Source: Gilvibacter sediminis (GTDB lineage: Bacteria > Bacteroidota > Bacteroidia > Flavobacteriales > Flavobacteriaceae). Taken from it: DNA of 64,000 bases. The position numbers and the translations under genes are program-made. Positions 17,582-25,901 of the stretch are shown here, piece after piece (the stretch's first letter is position 1; every line of letters starts with the position of its first letter). The stretch covers positions 62,001 to 126,000 of the forward strand of contig NZ_JAQQTE010000001.1 of the NCBI RefSeq assembly GCF_028561565.1, written 5' to 3'. Under the pieces are notes generated by a model that was not told the DNA's origin, made no database searches, and worked only from the letters and a program-made list of their open reading frames with translations.

Positions 17582-18862
17582 CTATGCTGTTTTAGGCCCT
17601 TTTTTAAGGGTTATCACAGAGACTTCTGGCCAGATTCCAACGCGCCCTGGATAGCCAATATATCCAAATCCACGGTTCACATTGATGAACTGTCCAGCCT
17701 CTTCATAAATGCCTGCCCATTCGTCATAGCGCCACTTTACTGGACTCCAACGCACCCATCCTGGAATCTCAATACCAAACTGCATCCCGTGGGTATGTCC
17801 GCTTAGAGTCAGGTGAAAGTGATTCTCATGCGGAATGACCTCAGCACGCCAATGAGATGGATCGTGACTCATCAAGATCTTAAAGTCGTCGGCACCAACT
17901 GCAGCTACGGCCTTTTGCAGATCTCCTGCCTTTTTGAATCCGCCTTTACCCCAATTCTCAACCCCAATAAGGGCCAAGCGCTGTCCGTCGCGCTCCAAGA
18001 ATCGGTGCTCGTTCAAAAGCAGGTCCCAACCCATTTCTGCTTGGATGTTTTTGAGCTCTTCCAAGTTCTTCTTTTTATCCTCTGCATTGGGCCAGTTGTA
18101 GTAATCTCCATAATCGTGATTACCCAAAACAGAATAGACACCATCTTTAGCCGTCAGTGTGCTAAATACTTTTTTCCACGGACGCATTTCTGCGGCCAAA
18201 TCATTGACCAGATCCCCAGTAAAGAGAATGACATCACTCTTTTGCTGATTGACCAAATCAACTGCATACTGAACCTTCTCAGCATTACTAAAACTACCCG
18301 AATGAATATCACTGATCTGAGTAATGGTGTAGCCATCAAAGGCTTCTGGCAGGTCTTCAAAGGTCATTTCATATTTCAAGACCTTATAATTATATCGCCC
18401 TTTAAACATTCCGTAGAGCAAGGCCCCAAAAGGAATGGCAGCCGCACCTAAGGCTATGGTGCTGATGAATTTACGCCTGGAAGGCATGTAGAAACTACCT
18501 TCTTGACTCGCGAATTTAGAATATAAGCCCACCGCAATCCGCACCAAGTCCTCTCCTAGCAGCGCGATAACCAAAACAAAAAGCTTGGGCATAAAGACCG
18601 CAATGAAAGTTCCAAAGCTATACATTCTAAGCGGTGTCATGATCCGATTGCCAGACATGGCCGTGATCTGATAAATGAAAAGCCCTAAGATTATTAGAGA
18701 AACCCCGAAGTAAGCTATGTGGATCCAGCGGTTGCTGGTAACGGTTTTAATGGCTTGAAAAGTGTATACGTCAACCGCCAGATAAATGGCGATAAAGATG
18801 ATCCATCCTATATTCATAAAAACAAAGATACTGGCTTTGAGGCCCTTGTTAAAAGGCTTCAC
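17582..18862 (-). CDS. Membrane-anchored calcineurin-like metallophosphoesterase
   Basis: A 426-aa protein of the YkuE-like metallophosphoesterase family. About four N-terminal membrane helices (residues 10-130) are followed by an RRKFISTIALGAAAIPFG segment that forms a further helix, then the catalytic domain with all five family motifs: DIHSGS, TGDLVND, LGNHDYGD, SHDPSHW and SGHTHGMQFG. It should bind two metal ions and hydrolyse phosphoesters outside the cytoplasmic membrane; related proteins act on phospholipids or UDP-linked lipids. The start is GTG. It is divergent from the GH92 gene. Confidence 0.85.
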   Translation of the reverse strand: MKPFNKGLKASIFVFMNIGWIIFIAIYLAVDVYTFQAIKTVTSNRWIHIAYFGVSLIILGLFIYQITAMSGNRIMTPLRMYSFGTFIAVFMPKLFVLVIALLGEDLVRIAVGLYSKFASQEGSFYMPSRRKFISTIALGAAAIPFGALLYGMFKGRYNYKVLKYEMTFEDLPEAFDGYTITQISDIHSGSFSNAEKVQYAVDLVNQQKSDVILFTGDLVNDLAAEMRPWKKVFSTLTAKDGVYSVLGNHDYGDYYNWPNAEDKKKNLEELKNIQAEMGWDLLLNEHRFLERDGQRLALIGVENWGKGGFKKAGDLQKAVAAVGADDFKILMSHDPSHWRAEVIPHENHFHLTLSGHTHGMQFGIEIPGWVRWSPVKWRYDEWAGIYEEAGQFINVNRGFGYIGYPGRVGIWPEVSVITLKKGPKTA

Positions 18863-18905
18863 TTTTTTTTAACGGTTTTCGTAACTTCACGTGCAAAACT
18901 ACCGC

Positions 18906-21824
18906 ATGTACCGATCACTGCTTGGATACTTCCTGCTGGCCTTCATTATTGGCTGCACCCCTCAAGGTCCAGAGCCCGCTAAACAAGAGCAAAAACTAAC
19001 TTCTTACGTCAACCCTTTTATTGGAACAGGCGGCCACGGACACACCTACCCTGGAGCCACCCTGCCCTTTGGAATGATGCAACTAAGCCCAGACACGCGC
19101 CTAGATGGTTGGGACGGTTGTAGTGGATATCACTATTCAGACGATTATATCTACGGCTTCTCTCACACCCACCTCAGTGGGACCGGAGTTAGTGACTATG
19201 GAGATCTCTTGTTGTCCCCAACCAATTCATTGAACTTTAATAATGGTGCCAACGGATTGGCTGGCTACGGTTCCAAATTTTCTCATGAGAATGAGATCGC
19301 TTCTCCAGGTTTTTACCAAGTAAGACTGGATGACACCAAGGTTACCGTGAGTCTAACCACCAGCGAACGCGCGGGTATGCACAAATACGAGTTTGACAAA
19401 GACGTGCGTCAATTCATTGTGATTGATCTAGATCACAGAGATAAACTTCTAGAATTTGACATGGAGCAAATCTCCACTACGGAGTTCAGTGGGTATCGAT
19501 TCTCTGAGGCCTGGGCCACAGACCAGCGCCTGTTCTTTTATATTAAATTCTCCAAGCCGGTTAAGCAATCTACCTATTTGAGAAACGGGTTGAAAAAGCG
19601 CAAAGCCGCTCTAGAGTTTGACAAAAATGATGAAGAACCCCTTTATGTGACCGTAGGAATCTCTGCGGTGGATGAGGAAGGGGCAAAAGCCAATGCCGAG
19701 GCCGAAGTAGGTGAACTCACCTTTGATCAACTCCGCGCTCGAGCAGAAGCTAAATGGGAAGCACAACTGCAAAAGATCGTGGTTGAAAATCAAGACGAAG
19801 AAGCGCTTTTCAACTTTTACACCTCGCTTTACCACAGTATGCTCGCACCTAATTTGTATCAAGATGTGGACGGCCGTTATCGCGGGATGGATTTAGAGGT
19901 TCATCAAGCAGATTTCAATTATTATACGGTTTTCTCCTTATGGGATACCTACCGCGCCGCGCATCCGCTTTATACCATAATCGAGCAAGAGCGCACCAAC
20001 GATTTTGTGAAGACCATGTTGGCCAAATACCAAGAAGGCGGGATCATCCCCATTTGGGATCTGAGCGCCAATTACACAGGCTGTATGATCGGCTATCACG
20101 GAGTTCCCGTCATTGCAGACGCCTACATGAAAGGATTACGTGATTATGACACCGATTTGGCTCTAGAAGCCATGAAACACAGTGCTACCCGTGATCATTT
20201 GGGCCTTGAGGGTTACAAAGAGTTTGGTTATGTCCCGATGGAGCAAGAGAGTGAATCTGTGTCCAAGACGCTAGAATACGCCTATGACGACTGGACCATT
20301 GCGCAAATGGCCAAGGCCATGGGCAAGAAGAATGATTACAACTATTACATCCGCAGGGCTCAGAATTATAAAAATGTGTTCAACCCTGAGACTGGTTTTA
20401 TGCAAGGCCGATTCAGAAATCAATGGTTCACTCCTTTTGATCCTTATGAGGTCAACTTCAATTATACCGAGGCCAATGCGTGGCAGTACAGCCTGTATGT
20501 CCCTCAAGACATTAATGGTTTGATTCAGCTTATGGGTGGCCCTGAGGCTTTTGAAGACCATTTGGATCAGCTCTTCACAGCCAAAACAGAAACTTCAGGG
20601 CGTGATCAGGCAGACATTACAGGTCTTATTGGTCAATATGCACACGGAAATGAACCGAGTCATCATATGGCCTACCTCTATAATTTTGTCGGCAAGCCTG
20701 AGAAGACTCAGAAGTACGTCCAAGAGATAGGTACTACCCTTTACACCAACACGCCAGATGGAATTTCCGGCAATGAAGACTGCGGACAGATGAGCGCTTG
20801 GTATGTATTTAGCGCTTTGGGATTTTATCCCGTCACCCCGGCGAGCAATCAGTATATCATTGGGACTCCGCTTATGGAGAAAGCGACGATCAACTTGGAA
20901 AGCAGTAAAAGTTTTACGGTCATTGCCAACAATTTTTCTAAAGACAACCCATATATCCAAGCGGTTCGTTTGAACGGAAAACCTTTAGATCGATCCTATC
21001 TATGGCATGAAGAATTGACCGATGGCGGTTGGATTGAATTTGATATGGGACCACAGCCAGGAACTTGGGGCACCACACCGCAGGAGCTCCCTATAGCTAA
21101 AATCGATGATCAATTAGTCGTTACACCACCGTTTATCTCCGCAGGTGACATCGCCTTTAAAAATCAAACAGAAGTTAGCTTGCAGAATATCAATGATGAG
21201 GCAGTGATCTTCTATAGACTCAATGAGGCGGATTTTGCTGAGTATACCACACCTTTTACTGTTAGTGAAGATGCGGTTTTAGAAACCTACGCGAATTTAA
21301 ACGGACAGGAAAGTCCAGTGCTGAGAACGCCTTTTTACAAGGTAGATCCCAGCCGAAGCATTAAGTTAGAATCTGAATTTGCCAATCAATACAATGCCGG
21401 TGGCAATGACGCCTTGATTGACGGCATTAGAGGAAGCGAAGACTTCCGTACAGGTGCGTGGCAGGGCTACCAAGATCAAGATGTGATCGCAATTGTAGAT
21501 CTGGGCAGTGTAAAAGCCATTGATTCTATCAAAGTAGGCTTTTTGCAAGACCAAGGCAGTTGGATCTTTTTACCAACGGAGGTGGAATGTTATGTCTCTG
21601 ACAATCCCAACAGCTTCAATAAAAACCTACCGCCTGTAAAATTTGATTCCGCTACACGTAACGACGAGAGCGAAATCGCGTCGGCAGCATTTAGCATGAA
21701 CGGCTACAGCGCGAGATACGTAAAGATTGTAGCCAAGAATTTGGGCGATCTACCCGAATGGCATCTCGGAGCGCCTTACCAGGGAAAAGCTTGGATATTT
21801 GTAGATGAAATAGCAATTGATTAA
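18906..21824 (+). CDS. GH92 alpha-1,2-mannosidase lipoprotein
   Basis: Exo-alpha-mannosidase of glycoside hydrolase family 92, a calcium-dependent family that trims mannose from N-glycans and yeast mannan. The ATG at 18906 gives a clean lipoprotein signal ending in FIIGC with lipid Cys17; an in-frame GTG at 18891 is less good. The N-terminal sandwich starts with YVNPFIGTGGHGHTYPGA and contains GYHYSD and FSHTHLSGTG; the (alpha/alpha)6 catalytic core spans roughly residues 270-740 with GNEPSHH and NEDCGQMSAW. Two extra domains follow: a chitobiase-C-like sandwich (about 760-835) and an F5/8 type C-like domain to the end. The glycosylasparaginase gene starts 9 nt downstream, so the two are coexpressed. 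Confidence 0.93.
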   Translation: MYRSLLGYFLLAFIIGCTPQGPEPAKQEQKLTSYVNPFIGTGGHGHTYPGATLPFGMMQLSPDTRLDGWDGCSGYHYSDDYIYGFSHTHLSGTGVSDYGDLLLSPTNSLNFNNGANGLAGYGSKFSHENEIASPGFYQVRLDDTKVTVSLTTSERAGMHKYEFDKDVRQFIVIDLDHRDKLLEFDMEQISTTEFSGYRFSEAWATDQRLFFYIKFSKPVKQSTYLRNGLKKRKAALEFDKNDEEPLYVTVGISAVDEEGAKANAEAEVGELTFDQLRARAEAKWEAQLQKIVVENQDEEALFNFYTSLYHSMLAPNLYQDVDGRYRGMDLEVHQADFNYYTVFSLWDTYRAAHPLYTIIEQERTNDFVKTMLAKYQEGGIIPIWDLSANYTGCMIGYHGVPVIADAYMKGLRDYDTDLALEAMKHSATRDHLGLEGYKEFGYVPMEQESESVSKTLEYAYDDWTIAQMAKAMGKKNDYNYYIRRAQNYKNVFNPETGFMQGRFRNQWFTPFDPYEVNFNYTEANAWQYSLYVPQDINGLIQLMGGPEAFEDHLDQLFTAKTETSGRDQADITGLIGQYAHGNEPSHHMAYLYNFVGKPEKTQKYVQEIGTTLYTNTPDGISGNEDCGQMSAWYVFSALGFYPVTPASNQYIIGTPLMEKATINLESSKSFTVIANNFSKDNPYIQAVRLNGKPLDRSYLWHEELTDGGWIEFDMGPQPGTWGTTPQELPIAKIDDQLVVTPPFISAGDIAFKNQTEVSLQNINDEAVIFYRLNEADFAEYTTPFTVSEDAVLETYANLNGQESPVLRTPFYKVDPSRSIKLESEFANQYNAGGNDALIDGIRGSEDFRTGAWQGYQDQDVIAIVDLGSVKAIDSIKVGFLQDQGSWIFLPTEVECYVSDNPNSFNKNLPPVKFDSATRNDESEIASAAFSMNGYSARYVKIVAKNLGDLPEWHLGAPYQGKAWIFVDEIAID

Positions 21825-21833
21825 ACAACCACT

Positions 21834-22829
21834 ATGAAACGCAGAACCTTTTTAAAGAACACCTCCTTAGGAAGTTTAGCCTTGGGAATTCCAGCCGCGG
21901 CAATGAGCTGTGCAGACAACACCCAAGAAGCCCAAGCAACAGAAACCGGACCGGGCGGCCCCTTGGTTTTAGCCACTTGGAATGTCAACAATGCTACAAA
22001 AGCCGCTTGGGAAAGCCTGAGTGCTGGAAACTCTGCCTTAGACGCTGTAGAGGCGGGTTGTAAAATTGAAGAGGCCGATGTAAAGAATTCCTCTGTCGGC
22101 AAAGGTGGCCTACCTGATCGGGATGGCAATGTGACCTTAGATGCTTGTATCATGGATCACACCGGCAATTGTGGCTCTGTGGTCTTTCTCAAAAACACTA
22201 CCCACGCCATTACCGTGGCACGTTCTGTAATGGAAGATACTCCGCACGTTATGCTTGCAGGAGAAGGTGCAGAGATGCACGCCAGAGCTATTGGACTGGA
22301 AGCTGAAGATCTGCTCACTCCAGAATCTCGTGCCGCCTGGGAGAAATGGAAGGAAACCTCTCAATACAAACCCATAATCAATATTGAGAACCACGACACC
22401 ATTGGCATGTTGGTCATGGACAAGGACGGAACCCTTGCTGGAGGATGTACCACCAGTGGTCTGGCTTATAAAATGCAAGGCCGTGTGGGAGACAGCCCTA
22501 TTATTGGCTCCGGACTCTTTGTGGATAATGAAGTTGGAGCTGCCGTAGCTACTGGATTGGGTGAAGAAGTAGTAAAAACTGTTGGAAGTTTTTTGATCGT
22601 GGAGCTGATGCGCCAAGGGAAATCTCCCCAAGAAGCTTGTGAAGAGGCCATAAAGCGAATCGTTTCAAAACCCGGAAGTAACTATAAAGACTTCCAAGTG
22701 GGTTATATTGCAATGAATAAAAAAGGTGAGACGGGTTACTACGCAATCCACAAAGGTTTTTGGGCTACTGAGCACAACGCTACCGAAAATAAAAACTTTG
22801 AGTCCGACTACTTTAATAAAGAAGCCTAA
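21834..22829 (+). CDS. N4-(beta-N-acetylglucosaminyl)-L-asparaginase (glycosylasparaginase)
   Basis: Ntn hydrolase that cleaves the GlcNAc-Asn bond of glycoasparagine, the last step of N-glycoprotein breakdown. The proenzyme autocleaves before a threonine: HDTIGMLV is present, with Thr189 as the new N-terminal nucleophile, followed by GGCTTSGLAYK, GRVGDSPIIGSG and the GAAVATGLGEE loop. The N-terminus (MKRRTFLKNTSLG) has a Tat-like twin arginine and a possible lipobox ending at Cys25, so export to the periplasm is expected. Length (331 aa) is normal for the bacterial enzyme. It forms an operon with the GH92 mannosidase. Confidence 0.92.
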   Translation: MKRRTFLKNTSLGSLALGIPAAAMSCADNTQEAQATETGPGGPLVLATWNVNNATKAAWESLSAGNSALDAVEAGCKIEEADVKNSSVGKGGLPDRDGNVTLDACIMDHTGNCGSVVFLKNTTHAITVARSVMEDTPHVMLAGEGAEMHARAIGLEAEDLLTPESRAAWEKWKETSQYKPIINIENHDTIGMLVMDKDGTLAGGCTTSGLAYKMQGRVGDSPIIGSGLFVDNEVGAAVATGLGEEVVKTVGSFLIVELMRQGKSPQEACEEAIKRIVSKPGSNYKDFQVGYIAMNKKGETGYYAIHKGFWATEHNATENKNFESDYFNKEA

Positions 22830-22923
22830 GACCAGACTTTAAAACAATCGCAGAAATTAGACCGCAGTGTCTTCCTACTTTTAGAAAAGGTAAAACCCTG
22901 TATTTCAAATAGAAGTCAAAAAT

Positions 22924-22959
22924 TTATTACGGTTTAGCCGTAATAATTTATTATCTTTG
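22924..22959 (+). promoter_or_regulatory. Promoter with overlapping palindromic operator
   Basis: A perfect 9-bp inverted repeat with 5-nt spacer (TTATTACGG-tttag-CCGTAATAA, 22924-22946) occupies the -33 position of a promoter whose -7 element is TATCTTTG at 22952-22959. The palindrome would place a dimeric regulator over the promoter. It could alternatively be part of the 3' end of the glycosylasparaginase transcript. Confidence 0.5.
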
Positions 22960-22965
22960 AGTTAC

Positions 22966-23043
22966 ATAAGTAGGTTGATACCTTCGGGTAATCGATCAAA
23001 TTTGGGGCGAAAAGCTGTCATTTATGGCAGCTTTTCTATTTTC
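22966..23043 (+). ncRNA. Candidate structured small RNA or regulator-gene leader
   Basis: The predicted transcript starts at about 22966. It contains a hairpin with a UUCG tetraloop (GATACC-TTCG-GGTAATC, one bulge) and ends in a strong 9-bp stem (GAAAAGCTG / CAGCTTTTC, 23009-23036) followed by TATTTTCT, which is terminator-like. There is no ORF in it. About 78 nt long if it terminates there; otherwise it is the 5' leader of the LytTR gene at 23156. Confidence 0.5.
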
Positions 23044-23073
23044 TGCATTCATCCCCAGTATTTCCAGGTGCAT

Positions 23074-23106
23074 TCACTAAAAAAACAGCCGCACTAACTA
23101 AAAAAT
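23074..23106 (+). promoter_or_regulatory. 21-bp-period direct repeat upstream of the LytTR gene
   Basis: ACTAAAAA occurs at 23076 and again at 23097, exactly 21 bp apart (two helical turns), 60-80 bp before the response-regulator ATG. The same pair with the same period lies upstream of the adhesin-like gene at 25902. LytTR proteins bind direct repeats with about this period, so it is a candidate autoregulatory site. Confidence 0.55.
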
Positions 23107-23155
23107 TAGGCCCAAACGAATTAGTTTCAGTAGCTTAACGCGAGTTTTAGAAGAT

Positions 23156-23845
23156 ATGTCACTTAAAATTCTAATTGTAGAGGACGAACCGCTCATTGCG
23201 GTGACCATAGAAACGGCACTGGAAAAACAGGGCTATTTGGTCATTGGAGATGCAGATAGTTATGAGACTGCCGAAGAGATCTTATTAAAAAATTCGGTAG
23301 ATCTGGTCCTTTTAGACATTCAATTAGACGGCGAAAAGGATGGGATCGATCTTGCAGCTCATTTGGATCAGCACAATATCCCTTATTTATTTCTCACTTC
23401 TCAAACCGACCCAAACACCATTGATCGTATCAAAGAGGTACACCCATTAGGTTTTATTGCCAAGCCATTTACAGAATCTGGCTTGAGAAGTAATATTGAA
23501 CTGGCCTGGCATCAGCTTAAAAAGAAAACGCCACCCGCGCCTTTGATCATAAGGGTCAATGGCCGTACGCACAAGGTCGCCAAAGAAAACATTAAGTACC
23601 TCAAGGCCTATGACAATTACTGCTATATCATTACCGAGCATGAGACCTATTTGTTACCGCATACCCTAAAAAAACAAATGCAAGGTCTCACAGATGATCG
23701 TTTTGTTCGCATTCACCGTTCTTATGTGGTGAATATTGATCAGGTCACCGCGGTGACCAAAGACAGCGTATTACTGGGTGAAGAAGACTTACCCATGAGC
23801 GCTAAAAACCGTGCAGAAGTAGAAACTTTGATGAGTCAACGTTAA
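23156..23845 (+). CDS. LytTR-family response regulator
   Basis: A 229-aa two-component regulator. The receiver domain (1-125) has the acidic pocket Glu9-Asp10-Glu11 region (VEDEP), phosphoacceptor Asp54 in LLDIQLDG, and Lys at AKPF. The LytTR DNA-binding domain (about 130-227) contains IKYLKAYDNYCYI and the FVRIHRSYVVN motif typical of the family. It should bind direct repeats upstream of its targets when phosphorylated. The histidine kinase gene begins at the next base after its stop codon. Confidence 0.93.
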   Translation: MSLKILIVEDEPLIAVTIETALEKQGYLVIGDADSYETAEEILLKNSVDLVLLDIQLDGEKDGIDLAAHLDQHNIPYLFLTSQTDPNTIDRIKEVHPLGFIAKPFTESGLRSNIELAWHQLKKKTPPAPLIIRVNGRTHKVAKENIKYLKAYDNYCYIITEHETYLLPHTLKKQMQGLTDDRFVRIHRSYVVNIDQVTAVTKDSVLLGEEDLPMSAKNRAEVETLMSQR

Positions 23846-25753
23846 ATGAAATTTACCACTACCCCCAAGACGCTTATCACATTGCATTTCATACTGATCC
23901 TGTTTACAGGTTTAGGGTATGCGCAATCGGTAAGTCCAGAAAGATTAAAACAGCAAATAGACAGTATCCTTGAGCTTCCCCAAGAGCAGATCTCAGACGC
24001 CTCTTACGCTTTATCACGATCCTACATCCGCAGTAAAGATCCAATACGAGTACATCAAATCATGGACTCCATTACGGACCGGCCAGGGATCATGATCAAT
24101 ACCAATTTAAATTTTGCGCCTTTTTATTTGCGCAAAGGAGATGTGGGAGCTTCTTTAACATTGCGAAAGCAAAGTCTTGCAATGTCTGAATCTTATGGTG
24201 AGCCAGCATTGATCTTTGACTGTTTATCCTCCTTGACCGCTCACTACATCAACGTTGCCAAGGCAGATTCTGCTTCTTTGTACAACAATAGAGCAGAAAA
24301 TATCCTAGCCCAATATCAAGACATTCCGAGAGATCTCTATGAGGTGGTGTATCGCATGCGCTCTGATATAGAGCATATTTTGGGTAATTATCAGGCCCAA
24401 GGGGAATACTTAGAAAAGGCGTGGAGTGCCATTGCCGATATTCCCAAGCATGGAAGAAGAGGTTTTTTGTTATTTCTGATGGTGGACTTTTACAAGCAAG
24501 TGGATCAAGTGGACCGCTTGGCTTATTTCACGGAGCAGCTTTCCGCCTACTATAAAGAAAAGACGTTTAACACCCCAGACTATCATTTACCCATAGATCA
24601 AGTATTGCTCAACGACTCCTCTGAGAAGGCCATTGCTAACTTGGAGAACATCATTAAGGTATCTGACAGCCTTTCCAACTACAATGCACTTTCTGTTTGC
24701 ACCATTGCCTTGTCTCGTGCCCTTTTAAAAGCCGGACAGCCAGAGCGAGCCCTGCCCTATCTAAATAACACTATTGAAAAACTCAATGCTGCCAACTATT
24801 TATACGGCAATACCAGCGAGCGCCAAATGCTGCAACGCGTGTATTTAGCCATGAACGATTATAAAGGCGCCTACAACATACTTTTAGATCAAAAAGCTAT
24901 GGAGGACAGCCTTAGAAACTCTGAGGTTCTGGCTAAGATCGCTGACTACGAGGTAAAATATCAAACTCAAGAAAAAGAGCTTGAACTGCAACGCACCGAG
25001 GCGAATAAGAAGTTTTTGACCGCCCTTCTTTGGGCGGGCGGGATCGTGCTGTTGCTGGTCCTCTACTTCTTTTTCAAGAACCGTCAAAAGAACAAGATAC
25101 TAGCGCGTCAAAAATCACTTTTGGAAACCACTTTGGATGAAAAGAATGTCTTACTCAAAGAAATTCATCACCGTGTGAAGAACAGCTTTCAAATTGTGTC
25201 TTCTCTGCTGTATCTGCAATCAGAAAACATTCAAGACAAAGAAGCGCAACTCGCCATAAAAGAAGCACAAAACAGAGTGCGTTCTATGGTACTTATTCAT
25301 CAGAAGCTCTACAACAAGGATCAATTGGTAGGCATCAATACCAAAGAGTATTTTGAAGACTTGACCCGTGATATCTTTGAATCCCATCAGTTTAAAAGTA
25401 AACCCATCAAATACGCCACAGACATCAAACCTATGGTGCTGGACATTGAAACCATCACACCAATTGGCTTGATCTTGAACGAGCTCATCACTAATGTGCT
25501 CAAACATGCCTTTCCTGAGGTAAACGATACCAGCGAGATGCAGCTGCGTTTTGATCAAAAAGGCGATGCGCTAGTATTAGAACTGCAAGACAACGGTCAA
25601 GGCATGCCAGAAGAAGTTGCAGAAAGTTCCTTTGGAATTAAGCTGATGAAAGCACTTTCTAAGAAGCTGAAGGCCAATTTAACCTTTAGCCCAGGACCTA
25701 ATCAAGGTACGCTTGCCAGCCTGGAAATTACCAAATTCAACTTGCTAAGCTAG
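23846..25753 (+). CDS. HisKA_2-type sensor histidine kinase with periplasmic TPR-like domain
   Basis: A 635-aa membrane kinase. It has a signal peptide (cleavage near Ala26-Gln27), a periplasmic helical, TPR-like sensor region (about 30-370), a coiled stretch, one membrane helix (about 390-412), and a cytoplasmic HisKA_2 domain whose EIHHRVKNSFQ motif contains the phosphoacceptor histidine (His441/His442). The ATPase domain has N box ELITNVLKH, G1 box DNGQGMPE and the SFGIKLM segment. It is the cognate partner of the LytTR regulator. The signal sensed cannot be inferred. Confidence 0.9.
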   Translation: MKFTTTPKTLITLHFILILFTGLGYAQSVSPERLKQQIDSILELPQEQISDASYALSRSYIRSKDPIRVHQIMDSITDRPGIMINTNLNFAPFYLRKGDVGASLTLRKQSLAMSESYGEPALIFDCLSSLTAHYINVAKADSASLYNNRAENILAQYQDIPRDLYEVVYRMRSDIEHILGNYQAQGEYLEKAWSAIADIPKHGRRGFLLFLMVDFYKQVDQVDRLAYFTEQLSAYYKEKTFNTPDYHLPIDQVLLNDSSEKAIANLENIIKVSDSLSNYNALSVCTIALSRALLKAGQPERALPYLNNTIEKLNAANYLYGNTSERQMLQRVYLAMNDYKGAYNILLDQKAMEDSLRNSEVLAKIADYEVKYQTQEKELELQRTEANKKFLTALLWAGGIVLLLVLYFFFKNRQKNKILARQKSLLETTLDEKNVLLKEIHHRVKNSFQIVSSLLYLQSENIQDKEAQLAIKEAQNRVRSMVLIHQKLYNKDQLVGINTKEYFEDLTRDIFESHQFKSKPIKYATDIKPMVLDIETITPIGLILNELITNVLKHAFPEVNDTSEMQLRFDQKGDALVLELQDNGQGMPEEVAESSFGIKLMKALSKKLKANLTFSPGPNQGTLASLEITKFNLLS

Positions 25754-25755
25754 TT

Positions 25756-25807
25756 TCACTAAAAATTTGACGGCCTTCACTAAAAATTATTGGGTAAGGC
25801 ACTAAGC
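25756..25807 (+). promoter_or_regulatory. 21-bp-period direct repeat upstream of the adhesin-like gene
   Basis: TTCACTAAAAATT occurs twice with starts 21 bp apart (ACTAAAAA at 25758 and 25779), followed 22 bp further by a partial copy CACTAA at 25800-25805. A TACTTTAG element at 25813-25820 could be the -7 box. The repeat matches the one upstream of the LytTR gene and marks this gene as a likely target. Confidence 0.55.
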
Positions 25808-25901
25808 GACATTACTTTAGGTATCAGAAAAGGTCATCCCCACCTTTTTTTGCCCTACCTACCCCTGCTTTTGCTACGGTAAACATTCAAAACACAATCG
25901 C

